DNA of 64,000 nucleotides. It comes from Paraburkholderia ginsengiterrae (GTDB lineage: Bacteria; Pseudomonadota; Gammaproteobacteria; Burkholderiales; Burkholderiaceae). The stretch is from positions 124,001 through 188,000 of the forward strand of contig NZ_LXKA01000327.1 of assembly GCF_001645125.1 (NCBI RefSeq). The letters are read 5' to 3'. The notes beneath the pieces are model-generated. The model saw only the letters and a program-made list of their open reading frames with translations, did no database searches and had not been told where the DNA came from. Of the stretch, positions 1 through 10,445 are shown piece by piece; the first letter of the stretch is position 1; each line of letters begins with the position of its first letter. The position numbers and the translations under genes were made by a program.

Positions 1-326
1 AGTCGAGGCCAATCCGCGTGATGCCGGCGCCGCTTTCGTTCGAGACCAGTTCGAAGTGGTACGTTTCGCCGCGGATCACCGCGCCGAGTGCGATCAGCGC
101 GTCGAATTGCGCGCTTTCGGCGAGCTTTTGAAGCGCCAGCGGGATTTCCAGCGCGCCGGGCACGGTGACGAGCAGCACGTCTTCGCCAGTCACGCCGAGG
201 CGTTCGAGTTCTTCGATGCAGGAGTCTGCGAGGCCGTTGCAAACGGGTTCGTTAAAGCGTGCCTGGACGATGCCGATACGCAGTCCGTCGCCGTCGAGGT
301 TCGGTTGGTATTGTCCGATTTCCATG
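1..326 (-). CDS. ribH: 6,7-dimethyl-8-ribityllumazine synthase (partial)
   Basis: Lumazine synthase condenses 5-amino-6-ribitylaminouracil with 3,4-dihydroxy-2-butanone 4-phosphate, the penultimate step of riboflavin synthesis in the cytoplasm. The start is ATG at 326 and the C-terminus lies beyond the left edge, so only about 108 residues are visible. The N-terminal half shows the family features: an early GIVQARFN stretch that forms the first strand, then [10 protein letters not shown] and [15 protein letters not shown], which line the substrate pocket. It lies 48 bp downstream of ribB on the same strand and is probably cotranscribed with it. Missing the 3' end is the only abnormality, and that is a window effect. 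Confidence 0.95.
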
Positions 327-374
327 TTAATTCCGTAGTGTTTTGAGTGGGCGCCAAGCGCGTGAGTGGTCGGA

Positions 375-1511
375 TCAGCCTTGTTGCGGAGCCTGTGCCT
401 TGCTGCCCGGCATCGGCACGAAGCCTGTGACTTCGAGACCGTAACCCGACATGCTGCCCAGTTTGCGCGGGTTCGACAGCACCTGCATCTTGCCGACACC
501 GAGCTCGCGCAAAATCTGCGCGCCGATGCCGAATGTCTTGAAGTCGACCGGTCGGCGCTTGAGCGCCTCGGCCCTTTCCTTCGAGTCGAACGCCTTGAAG
601 ACGTCGATCAGATGGTCTTTCGAGTCGCCGCAATTCAGGAGCACGATCACGCCGCAGTCGCGTTTGGCGATCTCTTTCATGGCCGCGTCCAGCGTCCACG
701 AGTGGGTGGATTCGCCGACTTCGAGCAGATCCAGTACCGACAGCGGCTCATGCACGCGCACCAGCGTGTCCTGATCCGTGCACGGCGTGCCGCGGACCAG
801 CGCGATGTGCGGGTGGCCGCTCGGCTGGTCGAGATACATGACCGCGCGGAACGGGCCGTGCGCCGTCTGCATGGTGCGTTCGCAAATACGCTCGACGATC
901 GACTCGGTACGGCTGCGATAGTGGATCAGATCGGCGATCGTGCCGATCTTCAGACCATGTTCTTTCGCGAACTCCAGCAAGTCCGGCAGGCGCGCCATCG
1001 TGCCGTCATCCTTGATCACTTCGCAGATCACCGCAGCCGGCGTAAGGCCTGCCAGCGCGGTGAAGTCGCAACCTGCCTCGGTGTGGCCGGCGCGCACCAG
1101 CACGCCGCCAGGCTGGGCCATGATCGGGAACACGTGGCCGGGCTGAACGATGTGGTCGGCCTTGGCGTCCGGCGCGACCGCGGTGGCAATGGTGTGGGCG
1201 CGGTCGGCCGCCGAGATGCCGGTGGTTACGCCTTCGGCCGCTTCGATACTGACCGTGAACGCCGTGCCGTATTGCGTGCCGTTGCGGTAGGTCATGAGCG
1301 GCAGGTTCAGCAGCTTGCAGCGCTCCTGCGTGAGCGTCAGACAGATCAAGCCACGGCCGTAGCGGGCCATGAAGTTGATCGCTTCCGGCGTGACGAATTC
1401 GGCGGCGATCACGAGATCGCCTTCGTTTTCGCGGTCTTCTTCGTCGACGAGGATCACCATCCGGCCGGCTTTCAGTTCGGCGATGATCTCTGTAGTGGAG
1501 GCGAGCGTCAT
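375..1511 (-). CDS. ribB: 3,4-dihydroxy-2-butanone 4-phosphate synthase with degenerate GTP cyclohydrolase II domain (RibBX type)
   Basis: 378 residues. The N-terminal half (to about residue 205) is an intact DHBP synthase, which turns ribulose 5-phosphate into the four-carbon riboflavin precursor. It has the acidic loop [11 protein letters not shown] at 23-33 and HTEA at 143-146. The C-terminal half aligns with GTP cyclohydrolase II, but where active enzymes have a GDVFGSLRCDCG-like zinc site this one reads [20 protein letters not shown] (251-270), with no zinc cysteines. The later QHEGRG loop is also absent. The C-terminal domain is therefore probably not catalytic, which matches the RibBX variant known in Proteobacteria. 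A separate ribA should exist elsewhere. It sits between ribE and ribH on the minus strand. Confidence 0.93.
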   Translation of the reverse strand: MTLASTTEIIAELKAGRMVILVDEEDRENEGDLVIAAEFVTPEAINFMARYGRGLICLTLTQERCKLLNLPLMTYRNGTQYGTAFTVSIEAAEGVTTGISAADRAHTIATAVAPDAKADHIVQPGHVFPIMAQPGGVLVRAGHTEAGCDFTALAGLTPAAVICEVIKDDGTMARLPDLLEFAKEHGLKIGTIADLIHYRSRTESIVERICERTMQTAHGPFRAVMYLDQPSGHPHIALVRGTPCTDQDTLVRVHEPLSVLDLLEVGESTHSWTLDAAMKEIAKRDCGVIVLLNCGDSKDHLIDVFKAFDSKERAEALKRRPVDFKTFGIGAQILRELGVGKMQVLSNPRKLGSMSGYGLEVTGFVPMPGSKAQAPQQG

Positions 1512-1711
1512 GTTGGCGTGATTATCGAAGAAAGCGCGTATTTTACGCCACGCGCGACTTCGCGTCGCCTTCGACGGATGGCATAGGCCGTTTGGCCGAC
1601 TGGCGATGAGCCGTCCGCCGTTGCTATGCTCGTTGAAACGATAGACGCATGAACCGGCTGAAGGCGGCAGGGCGCCGCCGCCAGCCCATGCGTGGCCGGG
1701 TTCGCGGCCGG
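1512..1711 (-). other. ribE-ribB intergenic spacer, no FMN riboswitch seen
   Basis: This 200-bp gap separates ribE from ribB. On the minus strand there is a possible -10 (TAAAAT) about 30 bp upstream of the ribB ATG, inside the small palindrome GCGTATTTTACGC (1532-1544), so ribB may have its own promoter. A GC-rich hairpin (GGCGGC 1663-1668 with GCCGCC 1674-1679) follows ribE but lacks a T-run. The conserved FMN riboswitch blocks were looked for and not seen. Confidence 0.4.
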
Positions 1712-2326
1712 TTATTTGGGCGCGTTCAGCATCCGCTCCACATACCGGGCGATCAGATCGATCTCCAGATTCACCTGCGTGCCTTCGCGCAGACGCTTGA
1801 GAGCGGTCACTTCGACCGTGTGCGGAATCAGATTGATCGAGAACTCGCAGCCATCGTCGCGATCTTTAACCGAGTTGACGGTCAGGCTGACACCGTTGAC
1901 AGTGATAGAGCCCTTGAACGCGAGATAGCGGCCGATCTCGCGCGGCGCCAGCACGCGCAGTTCGTGCGATTCGCCGACCGGCGCGAAATGCGTGACGGTG
2001 CCGAGGCCGTCCACATGACCCGAGACAATGTGGCCGCCAAGCCGGTCATGTGCGCGCAGCGCTTTCTCGAGATTGACTTCGCCGGTCTCGCCGAGGCCGG
2101 CCGTGCAGTTCAGGCTTTCGCGCGAGACGTCGACTTCGAACGAATGCTCGGTTTTGGCCACGACGGTCATGCATGCGCCCTGGATCGTGATGCTGTCGCC
2201 AAGCTGGACGTCTTCGAGATCGAGACCACCGGCTTCCACGTTGAGGCGCACGCCAGCGTCGCCGTCCGTGCCGAGCGGCTTGACTGATTCAATGCGGCCC
2301 ACGGCCGCGACGATTCCTGTGAACAT
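1712..2326 (-). CDS. ribE: riboflavin synthase alpha subunit
   Basis: 204 residues. It dismutates two molecules of 6,7-dimethyl-8-ribityllumazine to riboflavin and the pyrimidine intermediate, the last step of riboflavin synthesis. The protein begins MFTGIV, the typical start of the family, and contains two lumazine-binding barrels. GGHIVSGHVDG marks the start of the second barrel. Its length matches the usual 200-220 residues. It lies 15 bp downstream of ribD and is probably in one transcript with it. The symbol ribC is also used for this gene in some genomes. Confidence 0.96.
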   Translation of the reverse strand: MFTGIVAAVGRIESVKPLGTDGDAGVRLNVEAGGLDLEDVQLGDSITIQGACMTVVAKTEHSFEVDVSRESLNCTAGLGETGEVNLEKALRAHDRLGGHIVSGHVDGLGTVTHFAPVGESHELRVLAPREIGRYLAFKGSITVNGVSLTVNSVKDRDDGCEFSINLIPHTVEVTALKRLREGTQVNLEIDLIARYVERMLNAPK

Positions 2327-2341
2327 CGTATTAATCCTCGA

Positions 2342-3499
2342 TCAATTCGAAACGGGTGGGGACGCTGGATCGGTATCGGATTCCGGGGCGGACTGCGGCG
2401 CGAAGCGCGCGAGAATCCGCAGGTCGTCGCCGATCCGGTCGACTGCGTGGAAATTCAGTTTGACGCGGCCTTCAAGGGTTTCCGGCGCGCCCAGATTGAA
2501 CATGCTCATCGAATCCATGCCCAGCAGACTCGGTGCGAGATAAATCAGGAGTTCGTCCACGCAACCTTCGCGCAACAGCGAGCCGTTCAGCTTGTAGCCA
2601 GCCTCGACGTGCAGTTCGTTCACGTTGCGTTCGCCAAGCACTTTGAGCACGGCGGGCAGATCGACCTTGCCGTCCGGATTCGCCAGCGGGACGATTTCGG
2701 CGCCGCGATCGCGCAGCGCGCTCGCACGATCGGCAAGACGCTCGTCGAGATCGCCGCAGAAGATCAGCGTGGGCGCGCCGGCCAGGATCGGGGCCTCGGG
2801 CGGCACGTCGAGCCGGCTGTCGATCAGCACGCGTTGCGGCTGACGCGGCGTCTCGATGGCGCGTACCGTCATGCGCGGATTGTCTTCCTTGACCGTGCCG
2901 ATGCCGGTCAGTATCGCCGACGCGCGGGCGCGCCAGGCGTGACCGTCGGCGCGGGCCGCTTCGCCGGTAATCCATTGGCTGATGCCGGAAGGCAAGCCGG
3001 TGCGCCCGTCCAGCGAGGCCGCCACTTTCATGCGGACCCACGGGCGGCCACGGGTCATGCGCGACACGAAGCCGATATTCAGTTCGTGCGCTTCATTGGC
3101 GAGCAGCCCGCAGCGCACTTCGATCTCGGCGTCGCGCAGCATGGCAAGACCGCGTCCGGACACCTGCGGGTTGGGGTCTTCCATCGCCGCGACCACGCGC
3201 GCGACCTGCGCCTCGATCAGCGCGTTCGCGCACGGCGGCGTGCGGCCGAAATGGCTGCACGGTTCGAGCGTCACATAGGCCGTGGCGCCGCGCAGATCGT
3301 GACCGCGCGAGCGCGCGTCTTTCAGCGCGCGGACCTCGGCATGATCCTGGCCGGCCGGTTGCGTGAAGCCTTCGCCGATCACCTCGCCGTTCTTGACGAG
3401 CACGCAGCCGACTCGCGGATTCGGGTCGGTGGTGTACATGCCACGCCTCGCCAGCGCGAGCGCGCGCTCCATATGGAGGAAATCGGTTTGCGAGAACAT
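2342..3499 (-). CDS. ribD: bifunctional pyrimidine deaminase / reductase
   Basis: 385 residues. The N-terminal cytidine-deaminase-like domain deaminates the first GTP-derived pyrimidine; its zinc ligands are visible in HAEVRAL (H53, E55) and PCSHFGRTPPC (C81, C90). The C-terminal half (about 150-370) is the NADPH-dependent reductase that reduces the ribosyl side chain, with WVRMKVAASLDGR near its start. Length and domain order match standard RibD. It is the first rib gene here, 72 bp downstream of hemL, and leads ribE. Confidence 0.96.
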   Translation of the reverse strand: MFSQTDFLHMERALALARRGMYTTDPNPRVGCVLVKNGEVIGEGFTQPAGQDHAEVRALKDARSRGHDLRGATAYVTLEPCSHFGRTPPCANALIEAQVARVVAAMEDPNPQVSGRGLAMLRDAEIEVRCGLLANEAHELNIGFVSRMTRGRPWVRMKVAASLDGRTGLPSGISQWITGEAARADGHAWRARASAILTGIGTVKEDNPRMTVRAIETPRQPQRVLIDSRLDVPPEAPILAGAPTLIFCGDLDERLADRASALRDRGAEIVPLANPDGKVDLPAVLKVLGERNVNELHVEAGYKLNGSLLREGCVDELLIYLAPSLLGMDSMSMFNLGAPETLEGRVKLNFHAVDRIGDDLRILARFAPQSAPESDTDPASPPVSN

Positions 3500-3571
3500 C
3501 GGCGTCCGGTTGGGTAGGGTGGCTAGGCAGTAATGAGCGTCGATACTGACAGCGTCAGCGCCGTGCAGGCT

Positions 3572-4855
<1,284 letters not shown>

Positions 4856-4944
4856 GGCGATGACTGGAATAGGGGTTGCGCGGCGGCGCGGGTTGCCTGA
4901 AGGCGGTTCGCGCGGCGCCGGATGGTGGGGAAATTGTACCGGAG

Positions 4945-5406
4945 TCAGCGTGAACCGGTTCTGCTGGCGCGCTTGCCGGTGAGTTCCGCCCAGCGCTTTT
5001 CCAACGCGCCTTCGGCGATCGGCTTGATTACGGTGCCTGAGCTTTGCGCATCCCACGTCTGCACGGAGAAAGGGTGCGTGCGCAACATCTCGCGGGGAAT
5101 CACCACGCCTTGATGGGCATCGACAAGCCAGTCGTACGCGAAGTCGATGCACAACCGGTAGCCTCGCTTCGTCGCGGCATCGGGAACCTCGTACGGTGCG
5201 CGCGTCACATAGCCCGAGCCGAAGATGCCCTTCGGCTCCTGTGCGACTCGATGCAGAAAGACGCGATCGCCCGGCAGAATGCCGCGCGCAAAACCGCAGC
5301 CCCATGCGTCAGCCACCGCGACGCCGCTGACGACCCGTTTGGCCACGTCGGGCAATTCGGGCCACGGCCATTTCTTGGGGCTCCAGATCAGCAGGAAAGC
5401 GGTCAT
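4945..5406 (-). CDS. stand-alone EVE/PUA-like domain protein
   Basis: 153 residues from the ATG at 5406. The protein is essentially one small domain: a [13 protein letters not shown] start, then [21 protein letters not shown] and a [16 protein letters not shown] strand. The pattern of a tryptophan-rich start, a G[11 protein letters not shown] core and a GIFGSG strand resembles the EVE branch of the PUA superfamily, whose members bind modified bases in DNA or RNA. There is no attached nuclease. It is divergent from the neighbouring transporter gene, and its position beside hemL gives no functional clue. The assignment rests on motif shape only, so the ligand is unknown. Confidence 0.6.
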   Translation of the reverse strand: MTAFLLIWSPKKWPWPELPDVAKRVVSGVAVADAWGCGFARGILPGDRVFLHRVAQEPKGIFGSGYVTRAPYEVPDAATKRGYRLCIDFAYDWLVDAHQGVVIPREMLRTHPFSVQTWDAQSSGTVIKPIAEGALEKRWAELTGKRASRTGSR

Positions 5407-5665
5407 CGCCAGTTCGATACAGGGTGGTGGGAAAGGGCGCAGTGGACACGGTCGCGCGACGCCCGGATCGTTCAGGCGCCAGCTTAATCGATCGGCGTTG
5501 CTGCCGCCGCGCGTCGTTTGGGCGCGGAAGGGCACACTGCGCACCATCAGGACCGTGGCGAGGCGGGCGTGTTAACCGTCGCGTACAATTGAGACGTCAA
5601 GCTGCAGCTTTCTCCGTTTCATGTGTTCCGCGACCGATGGTGGCGCGGCGCTTCTCTGGATTCCC

Positions 5666-6886
5666 ATGTCTTACATCACCAGAAGCCGGCCCGATGGCCG
5701 GCTGATTCTGTTGCTCGGTGCGCTTGCCGCATGCGGGCCGATTTCCATCGATATGTATCTGCCGAGTCTGCCGACCATCGCGCAGGCGTTCTCCGTCGGC
5801 ACCGGCACCGCGCAAACGACGCTCACCAGTTTCATGTTCGGCTTTTCGATCGGCATGCTGCTGTACGGTCCGCTGTCGGATACGTATGGCCGCCGGCCGG
5901 TGCTGCTCGGCGGCATCGTGATGTATGCGCTGGCCAGCGTGGCTTGTACGTTGTCGTTCTCGATCGGCTCGCTGGTGATGTTCCGTTTCGTGCAGGCGCT
6001 GGGCGCGGGCGCGGCTTCGGTGCTGGCGCGCGCCATCGCACGCGACGCGCACGGCCCCGCCGATGCCGCTCGCGTGCTGTCGATGCTTGCCATCGTGACG
6101 TCGATTGGACCATTGCTGGCGCCGCTGCTCGGTGGGCAGTTGCTGCTGCTCGGGGGCTGGCGTGTCGTTTTTATTGCGTTGACGTTGTTCGGTACGGTGT
6201 GCGCGGTGACGGCGTTTCTCAAGGTGCCGGAAACGTGGCCGCGCGAAAAGCGCGCGCACTCGGCGTTGCTGAAATCGTTCGCGGCATACGGCACGTTGCT
6301 GCGGGACCCGGTTGCGTGGGGGCTGATGCTTTGCGGGGGCATGGCGTTCGCGTCCATGTTCGCGTACATCACGGCAACGCCGTTCGTGTACATCGAATAT
6401 TTTCATGTGTCGGCGCAGCACTATGGCTTCCTGTTCGCGCTGAATATCGTCGGCATCATGTTCGGCAACTTCATGAATACGCGTCTCGTCGGCCGGCTCG
6501 GCTCGCTGCCGATCATTTCCTTCGCGGCATCCGTGAGCTGCATCGCGTCGCTGTTCGTTTGCCTCGTCTCGCTGACCGGCTGGGGTGGCCTGTGGTCGAT
6601 TGTCTTCGGCCTGTTCTTCGTGGTCGGCGTGGTGGGTCTGTTGTCCGCCAATTGCACGACTGATTTGATGCATCGTTATCCGGTCAATGCCGGCGCGGCG
6701 GCGGCCGTATTCGGCGCCGTGCAGCTGGCGCTCGGCGCGCTGTCGAGTCTCGCAGTCGGACTTTGGCAGGACGGCTCGCCCAAGGGCATGGGCATCGTGG
6801 TGGGGGTGGCGGGCTTGCTCTGTTATCTCGGCCGGATTCTGGTCGTGCGGTGGCACGGAACGAAGGCACCTGTCGCCGCTGTTTGA
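5666..6886 (+). CDS. Bcr/CflA-family multidrug MFS transporter
   Basis: 406 residues starting at ATG 5666; an in-frame ATG at 5621 adds 15 residues that do not resemble the family. This is a DHA1-type inner-membrane proton antiporter. The first helix segment ends in GPISIDMYLPSLP, a hallmark of Bcr/CflA proteins, and the cytoplasmic loop 2-3 motif GPLSDTYGRRPVLLGG is clear. About twelve hydrophobic segments are spread over the length. Family members export drugs such as bicyclomycin or chloramphenicol, but the substrate cannot be read from sequence. It is transcribed divergently from the EVE-like gene with about 260 bp between them. Confidence 0.9.
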   Translation: MSYITRSRPDGRLILLLGALAACGPISIDMYLPSLPTIAQAFSVGTGTAQTTLTSFMFGFSIGMLLYGPLSDTYGRRPVLLGGIVMYALASVACTLSFSIGSLVMFRFVQALGAGAASVLARAIARDAHGPADAARVLSMLAIVTSIGPLLAPLLGGQLLLLGGWRVVFIALTLFGTVCAVTAFLKVPETWPREKRAHSALLKSFAAYGTLLRDPVAWGLMLCGGMAFASMFAYITATPFVYIEYFHVSAQHYGFLFALNIVGIMFGNFMNTRLVGRLGSLPIISFAASVSCIASLFVCLVSLTGWGGLWSIVFGLFFVVGVVGLLSANCTTDLMHRYPVNAGAAAAVFGAVQLALGALSSLAVGLWQDGSPKGMGIVVGVAGLLCYLGRILVVRWHGTKAPVAAV

Positions 6887-6891
6887 TTGTT

Positions 6892-6943
6892 GACTAAGCG
6901 GGCTGACCGAGCGGGCTGACTGAGCGGGTTGACAAAGCGCAGC
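6892..6943. repeat. four degenerate 13-bp tandem units
   Basis: Immediately after the transporter stop codon there are four head-to-tail 13-bp units: 6892-6904, 6905-6917, 6918-6930 and 6931-6943. Each begins GAC and most continue as NNAGCGGGCT. The first three are nearly identical and the fourth is degenerate. Confidence 0.75.
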
Positions 6944-7045
6944 CCGGTGCGGCGTCTACGGAAAACACCTGGTGTTGCGCGCGCGCTACCGTGCGATTCG
7001 ATTTGCATTGCTATGATTGCACCACTGTTCCTCGGAGCGGCAATC

Positions 7046-7276
7046 ATGGCGATCAGAGATTTGATGAATGGCGAACGGCAACACGCCGCATTCGCTGAAG
7101 CGCAGAAGCTGGCGGACAGCGGCGCCTATCACGACTACACAGACATCGAATACGTCTTGCGCTTTGATTATGGTTTGTCTGATGTATCTACATTGCTCGA
7201 CAGCCAGTTGATGCATCGTGACCTGAACCGCCGTTGTGCGGATGCGCGCGAGAAGTTGGAGATGATTGGCGCGTGA
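7046..7276 (+). CDS. small conserved-looking protein of unknown function
   Basis: 76 residues from the ATG at 7046, with a GGAG-like ribosome-binding site about 10 bp upstream. An in-frame ATG at 7013 is possible but has no obvious binding site. The sequence starts MAIRDLMNGERQHAAF and is acidic and helical in character, with no cysteine cluster, signal peptide or membrane segment. I do not recognise a domain. Codon usage is less biased than in the neighbours, but the frame is clean. It stands alone between the exporter and the tRNA-Ser terminator. Confidence 0.6.
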   Translation: MAIRDLMNGERQHAAFAEAQKLADSGAYHDYTDIEYVLRFDYGLSDVSTLLDSQLMHRDLNRRCADAREKLEMIGA

Positions 7277-7389
7277 CGTTTGTCGTCGCGTGCGCGGCGG
7301 TGCTTCGCTCAAGCTTCTGCGAGTGCGCGAACAAAAAGTTATGCGCGCGATCTGGCTGAGCGGGCATTCGCACATGTGCCAGAAACAAC

Positions 7390-7424
7390 AAAGCCCCGTA
7401 AGCATTTGAACTTACGGGGCTTTC
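7390..7424 (-). terminator. intrinsic terminator of tRNA-Ser
   Basis: A perfect 13-bp stem (AAAGCCCCGTAAG, 7390-7402, with its complement at 7411-7423) and an 8-nt loop. On the minus strand it is followed by TTGTTTC. It lies 10 bp past the tRNA 3' end. Confidence 0.9.
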
Positions 7425-7433
7425 TCGATGTTC

Positions 7434-7523
7434 TGGCGGAGGCGGTGAGATTCGAACTCACGGAAAGATTGCTCCTTCGCCGGTTTTCAAGACCGGTGCC
7501 TTAAACCGCTCGGCCACACCTCC
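7434..7523 (-). tRNA. tRNA-Ser(UGA)
   Basis: A 90-nt type-II tRNA read on the minus strand. The acceptor stem GGAGGTG pairs with CGCCTCC, followed by discriminator G and an encoded CCA (7434-7436). The anticodon arm is CCGGT-CTTGAAA-ACCGG, giving anticodon UGA. A long variable arm (GCGAAGGAGCAATCTTTC region) is present as expected for serine. The T-loop GTTCGAATC is intact. Confidence 0.97.
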
Positions 7524-7578
7524 AAGCCCGAAATTGTAACCTGAAAAAACCTCGCTGCGGTGCACGGTCGATCTGCAA

Positions 7579-8808
7579 TCACTGCGGATCTTTCAGAAAC
7601 AGCGCTTGCAGATCGTTCAGGAACGCCTGGCCAAGCGGCGTCGGCGCAATTTTTTCGTGGTCGCGTGTGATCAGCTTGCGCCGTTCGGCTTCCTGCAAAG
7701 CCGGCTCGATCGATGTCATCGACAACCCCGTGCGCTCTACGAAACGATGCACCGGAAACCCTTCCACCAGTCGCAGCGCGTTCAGCATGAACTCGAACGG
7801 CAGATCGCGCGCACCGACTTCATGCTCTTCCTGCACCGCGGTACCCGCCATCGCCTGCTCGATGAAAGTGGCGGGATGCTTGTAGCGCGCCTGGCGCAGC
7901 ACGCGATTGGGGAACGATAGCTTCGTATGCGCGCCCGCACCGATCCCGAGGTAATCGCCGAAGCGCCAGTAGTTCAGGTTGTGCTTGCTCTGCCGATGAG
8001 GCTGCGCATAGGCGGACACCTCGTAGTGCCCATAACCGGCAGCGGCGGTGCGTTCGTGAATCCAGTCCTGCATGTCGGCGGATGCATCGTCGTCGGGCAG
8101 GGCAGGTGGGAACTTCGCGAACAGCGTGTTCGGTTCGAGCGTGAGGTGATACAGCGACAAATGCGGCGGCGCGAACGACAACGCCGTGTCGACATCGGCC
8201 TGGCATTCGGCGAGCGTCTGCCCCGGCAGCGCGAACATCAGGTCGAGGTTGAAATTGTCGAAGGTGGTCGCGGCCACTTCGACGGCATGGCGCGCCTGCG
8301 CCGAATCGTGAATCCGGCCGAGCGCCTTCAGATGCGCTTCGTTGAAACTCTGAATGCCCACCGACAGCCGGTTCACGCCGCTTGCGCGAAATTGCGCGAA
8401 CTTGGCGGCTTCGAACGTGCCGGGATTCGCTTCAAGGGTGATTTCCGCGTCGGCGTCGAGCGGCAGCAGCGCGCGCACGTCCGAGAGCATCCGGTCGAGG
8501 CCGGCCGCCGACAACAGGCTCGGCGTGCCGCCGCCAATGAACACGGTATGCACCTGGCGGCCCCAGACAAGCGGCAGCGCCATCTCGAGATCGGCGCGCA
8601 AGGCGTCGAGATACTCGTTCTCCGGGAAGGTGTCGCCTTTCCATTCGTGCGAGTTGAAATCGCAATACGGACACTTGCGCACGCACCACGGGAAATGCAC
8701 ATACAACGCCAGCGGCGGCAGCGACGTCAGCCGGATGCTGCCCGGCGACGTGAAGGCCTTGATGACACCGTTGCCGATATCGGCCGGCGCCGGTTTGATC
8801 GGAATCAC
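7579..8808 (-). CDS. hemW: radical SAM haem chaperone HemW (HemN-like)
   Basis: 409 residues. It is a radical S-adenosylmethionine protein of the HemN/HemW family. The 4Fe-4S ligands are C42, C46 and C49 in FPWCVRKCPYCDF, followed by a GGGTPSLL SAM-binding segment. Members of this subgroup load haem into respiratory enzymes and lack coproporphyrinogen oxidase activity, although many are still annotated as HemN. The C-terminal HemN domain is present. The gene overlaps rdgB by 4 bp, so the two are probably translated from one message. Confidence 0.92.
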   Translation of the reverse strand: MIPIKPAPADIGNGVIKAFTSPGSIRLTSLPPLALYVHFPWCVRKCPYCDFNSHEWKGDTFPENEYLDALRADLEMALPLVWGRQVHTVFIGGGTPSLLSAAGLDRMLSDVRALLPLDADAEITLEANPGTFEAAKFAQFRASGVNRLSVGIQSFNEAHLKALGRIHDSAQARHAVEVAATTFDNFNLDLMFALPGQTLAECQADVDTALSFAPPHLSLYHLTLEPNTLFAKFPPALPDDDASADMQDWIHERTAAAGYGHYEVSAYAQPHRQSKHNLNYWRFGDYLGIGAGAHTKLSFPNRVLRQARYKHPATFIEQAMAGTAVQEEHEVGARDLPFEFMLNALRLVEGFPVHRFVERTGLSMTSIEPALQEAERRKLITRDHEKIAPTPLGQAFLNDLQALFLKDPQ

Positions 8809-9464
8809 GCTTCCTCCGTCAGGCGCGCAAGCAGTTGGCGCAATGCGATCGCGCGATGGCTGCTGGCGTTCTTGACCGCCGGATCGAGTTCCGCGGCGCT
8901 CGCATTCAGCGACGGCAAGAAGAAGTACGGGTCGTAGCCGAATCCATTCTCGCCGCGCGGCGCGTCCAGCATTTCGCCATGCCAGCGGCCTTCGGCGATC
9001 AGCGGTTCGGGATCGTCCGCGTGACGCACCAGCGCCAGCACGCAGTAGTAGTACGCGCGGCGATCGGTTTCGCCTTGCATGACCGAGACAAGGCGCGCGT
9101 TGTTCGCCGCGTCACTTTTCTCGCCGCCGGCCAGTTGCGCGTAGCGCGCCGAGTAGACGCCAGGCGCGCCGCGAAGCGCGCGCACGCACAGGCCCGAATC
9201 GTCGGCGAGCGCGGGCAGGCCCGTCAGCTTCGCTGCGTGGCGGGCTTTGGTCAGCGCGTTTTCGACAAAGGTCGGATGCGGCTCTTCTGCTTCCGGCACG
9301 TTCAGCTCACCCTGCGCAATCAGTTCGATGCCGGCCGCCCCGAGCAGCGCCGCGAACTCACGCAGCTTGCCCGCGTTATTCGACGCCAGCACGACCCGTT
9401 TCAGCGGCGCTTGCGATGGCGCGCCGGATGCGGCCGCGCCGTTGTCTCGACTCACTTCATTCAC
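8805..9464 (-). CDS. rdgB: dITP/XTP pyrophosphatase
   Basis: 219 residues. A house-cleaning nucleotidase of the Ham1/RdgB family that hydrolyses dITP, ITP and XTP to the monophosphates, preventing deaminated purines from entering DNA. The SNNAGKL phosphate-binding motif is at 28-34, and ADDSGLCV carries the metal-binding acidic residues. The first 20 residues are an extension relative to E. coli RdgB. It overlaps rph by 8 bp upstream and hemW by 4 bp downstream, forming the compact operon rph-rdgB-hemW. Confidence 0.96.
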   Translation of the reverse strand: MNEVSRDNGAAASGAPSQAPLKRVVLASNNAGKLREFAALLGAAGIELIAQGELNVPEAEEPHPTFVENALTKARHAAKLTGLPALADDSGLCVRALRGAPGVYSARYAQLAGGEKSDAANNARLVSVMQGETDRRAYYYCVLALVRHADDPEPLIAEGRWHGEMLDAPRGENGFGYDPYFFLPSLNASAAELDPAVKNASSHRAIALRQLLARLTEEA

Positions 9465-10197
9465 CCTTGTGCTCCAGCGCCGCCTTCTGTTTCTCGATCA
9501 GCGTTTTGATGCCGTCGCTCGCCAGGTCCAGCAGCGCGTTCATTTCATTGCGCGAGAAGGGCACGCCTTCGGCGGTGCCCTGGATCTCCACGAAACCGCC
9601 TGCGCCGGTCATCACGACATTCATATCGGTGTCGCATTGCGAGTCTTCGTCGTAATCGAGATCCAGTACCGGCAGGCCGTCGTAGACGCCCACCGAAATC
9701 GCCGCGACGTAATCGCTGATCGGCGAGCTCTCGATGCGGCCGGTGGCCAGCAGCCTCGCCACCGCGTCATGCGCGGCCACGAATGCGCCGGTGATGCTGG
9801 CCGTGCGCGTGCCGCCGTCGGCCTGGATCACGTCGCAGTCGATATGCAGCGTACGCGCGCCGAGTTTTTCCAGGTCGAACACCGAGCGCAGCGCGCGGCC
9901 GATCAGACGCTGGATTTCCTGGGTGCGTCCGGTTTGCTTGCCACGCGCCGCTTCACGGTCGCTGCGGGTGTGCGTGGCGCGCGGCAGCATGCCGTATTCG
10001 GCGGTCAGCCAGCCTTGGCCGCGGTCGCGCAGAAACGAAGGCACGCTCTCGGCGATGCTCGCGGTGCAGATCACCTTCGTGTCGCCGAATTCGACCAGCA
10101 CCGAGCCCTCCGCGTGCTTCGTATAGTGGCGCGTGATGCGCACGTCGCGCAGCTGATTGGCCTGGCGGCCGCTGGGGCGTTGAGTGTTGTCGGTCAT
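9457..10197 (-). CDS. rph: ribonuclease PH
   Basis: 246 residues. A phosphorolytic 3'-5' exoribonuclease that trims tRNA 3' ends. Family signatures include [11 protein letters not shown] at the N-terminus, [18 protein letters not shown] and the phosphate-binding [18 protein letters not shown] region. [14 protein letters not shown] and DLDYDEDS form the catalytic face. Full family length with no frameshift, unlike the defective rph of some E. coli K-12 strains. It is the first gene of rph-rdgB-hemW and is divergent from yicC. Confidence 0.97.
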   Translation of the reverse strand: MTDNTQRPSGRQANQLRDVRITRHYTKHAEGSVLVEFGDTKVICTASIAESVPSFLRDRGQGWLTAEYGMLPRATHTRSDREAARGKQTGRTQEIQRLIGRALRSVFDLEKLGARTLHIDCDVIQADGGTRTASITGAFVAAHDAVARLLATGRIESSPISDYVAAISVGVYDGLPVLDLDYDEDSQCDTDMNVVMTGAGGFVEIQGTAEGVPFSRNEMNALLDLASDGIKTLIEKQKAALEHKGE

Positions 10198-10445
10198 ATG
10201 AGGATCGGTCTGGAAGAAGGCAGGAGGGAAACCGCAATTTTACAGCCGATCGGGTGGGGCGGCAGGCCACATGTGTCACGGCTCTCGACATGGCTCTCCA
10301 CGTGGCTCGCAAGCGGCTTCATCGCCGGGCGGCCTTTCCGCCAAAAATGGGATAATGGCGGTTCTCCGCCCCGCGTCTCGTACACGCCGGGCGATTCGAC
10401 TCCCCGGCCATCGTCGAACGCATGGCCACAATCGCGAGAAATACG
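10198..10445. other. rph/yicC divergent intergenic region with 12-bp repeats
   Basis: This 248-bp region should hold both promoters. It contains three degenerate 12-bp tandem units (10274-10285, 10286-10297, 10298-10309) sharing the core GGCTCT/GGCTCG. No other RNA or peptide gene was seen. Confidence 0.5.

Noticed and set aside
1512-1711. FMN riboswitch upstream of ribB
   Set aside because: Its conserved sequence blocks are absent from either strand of the spacer.
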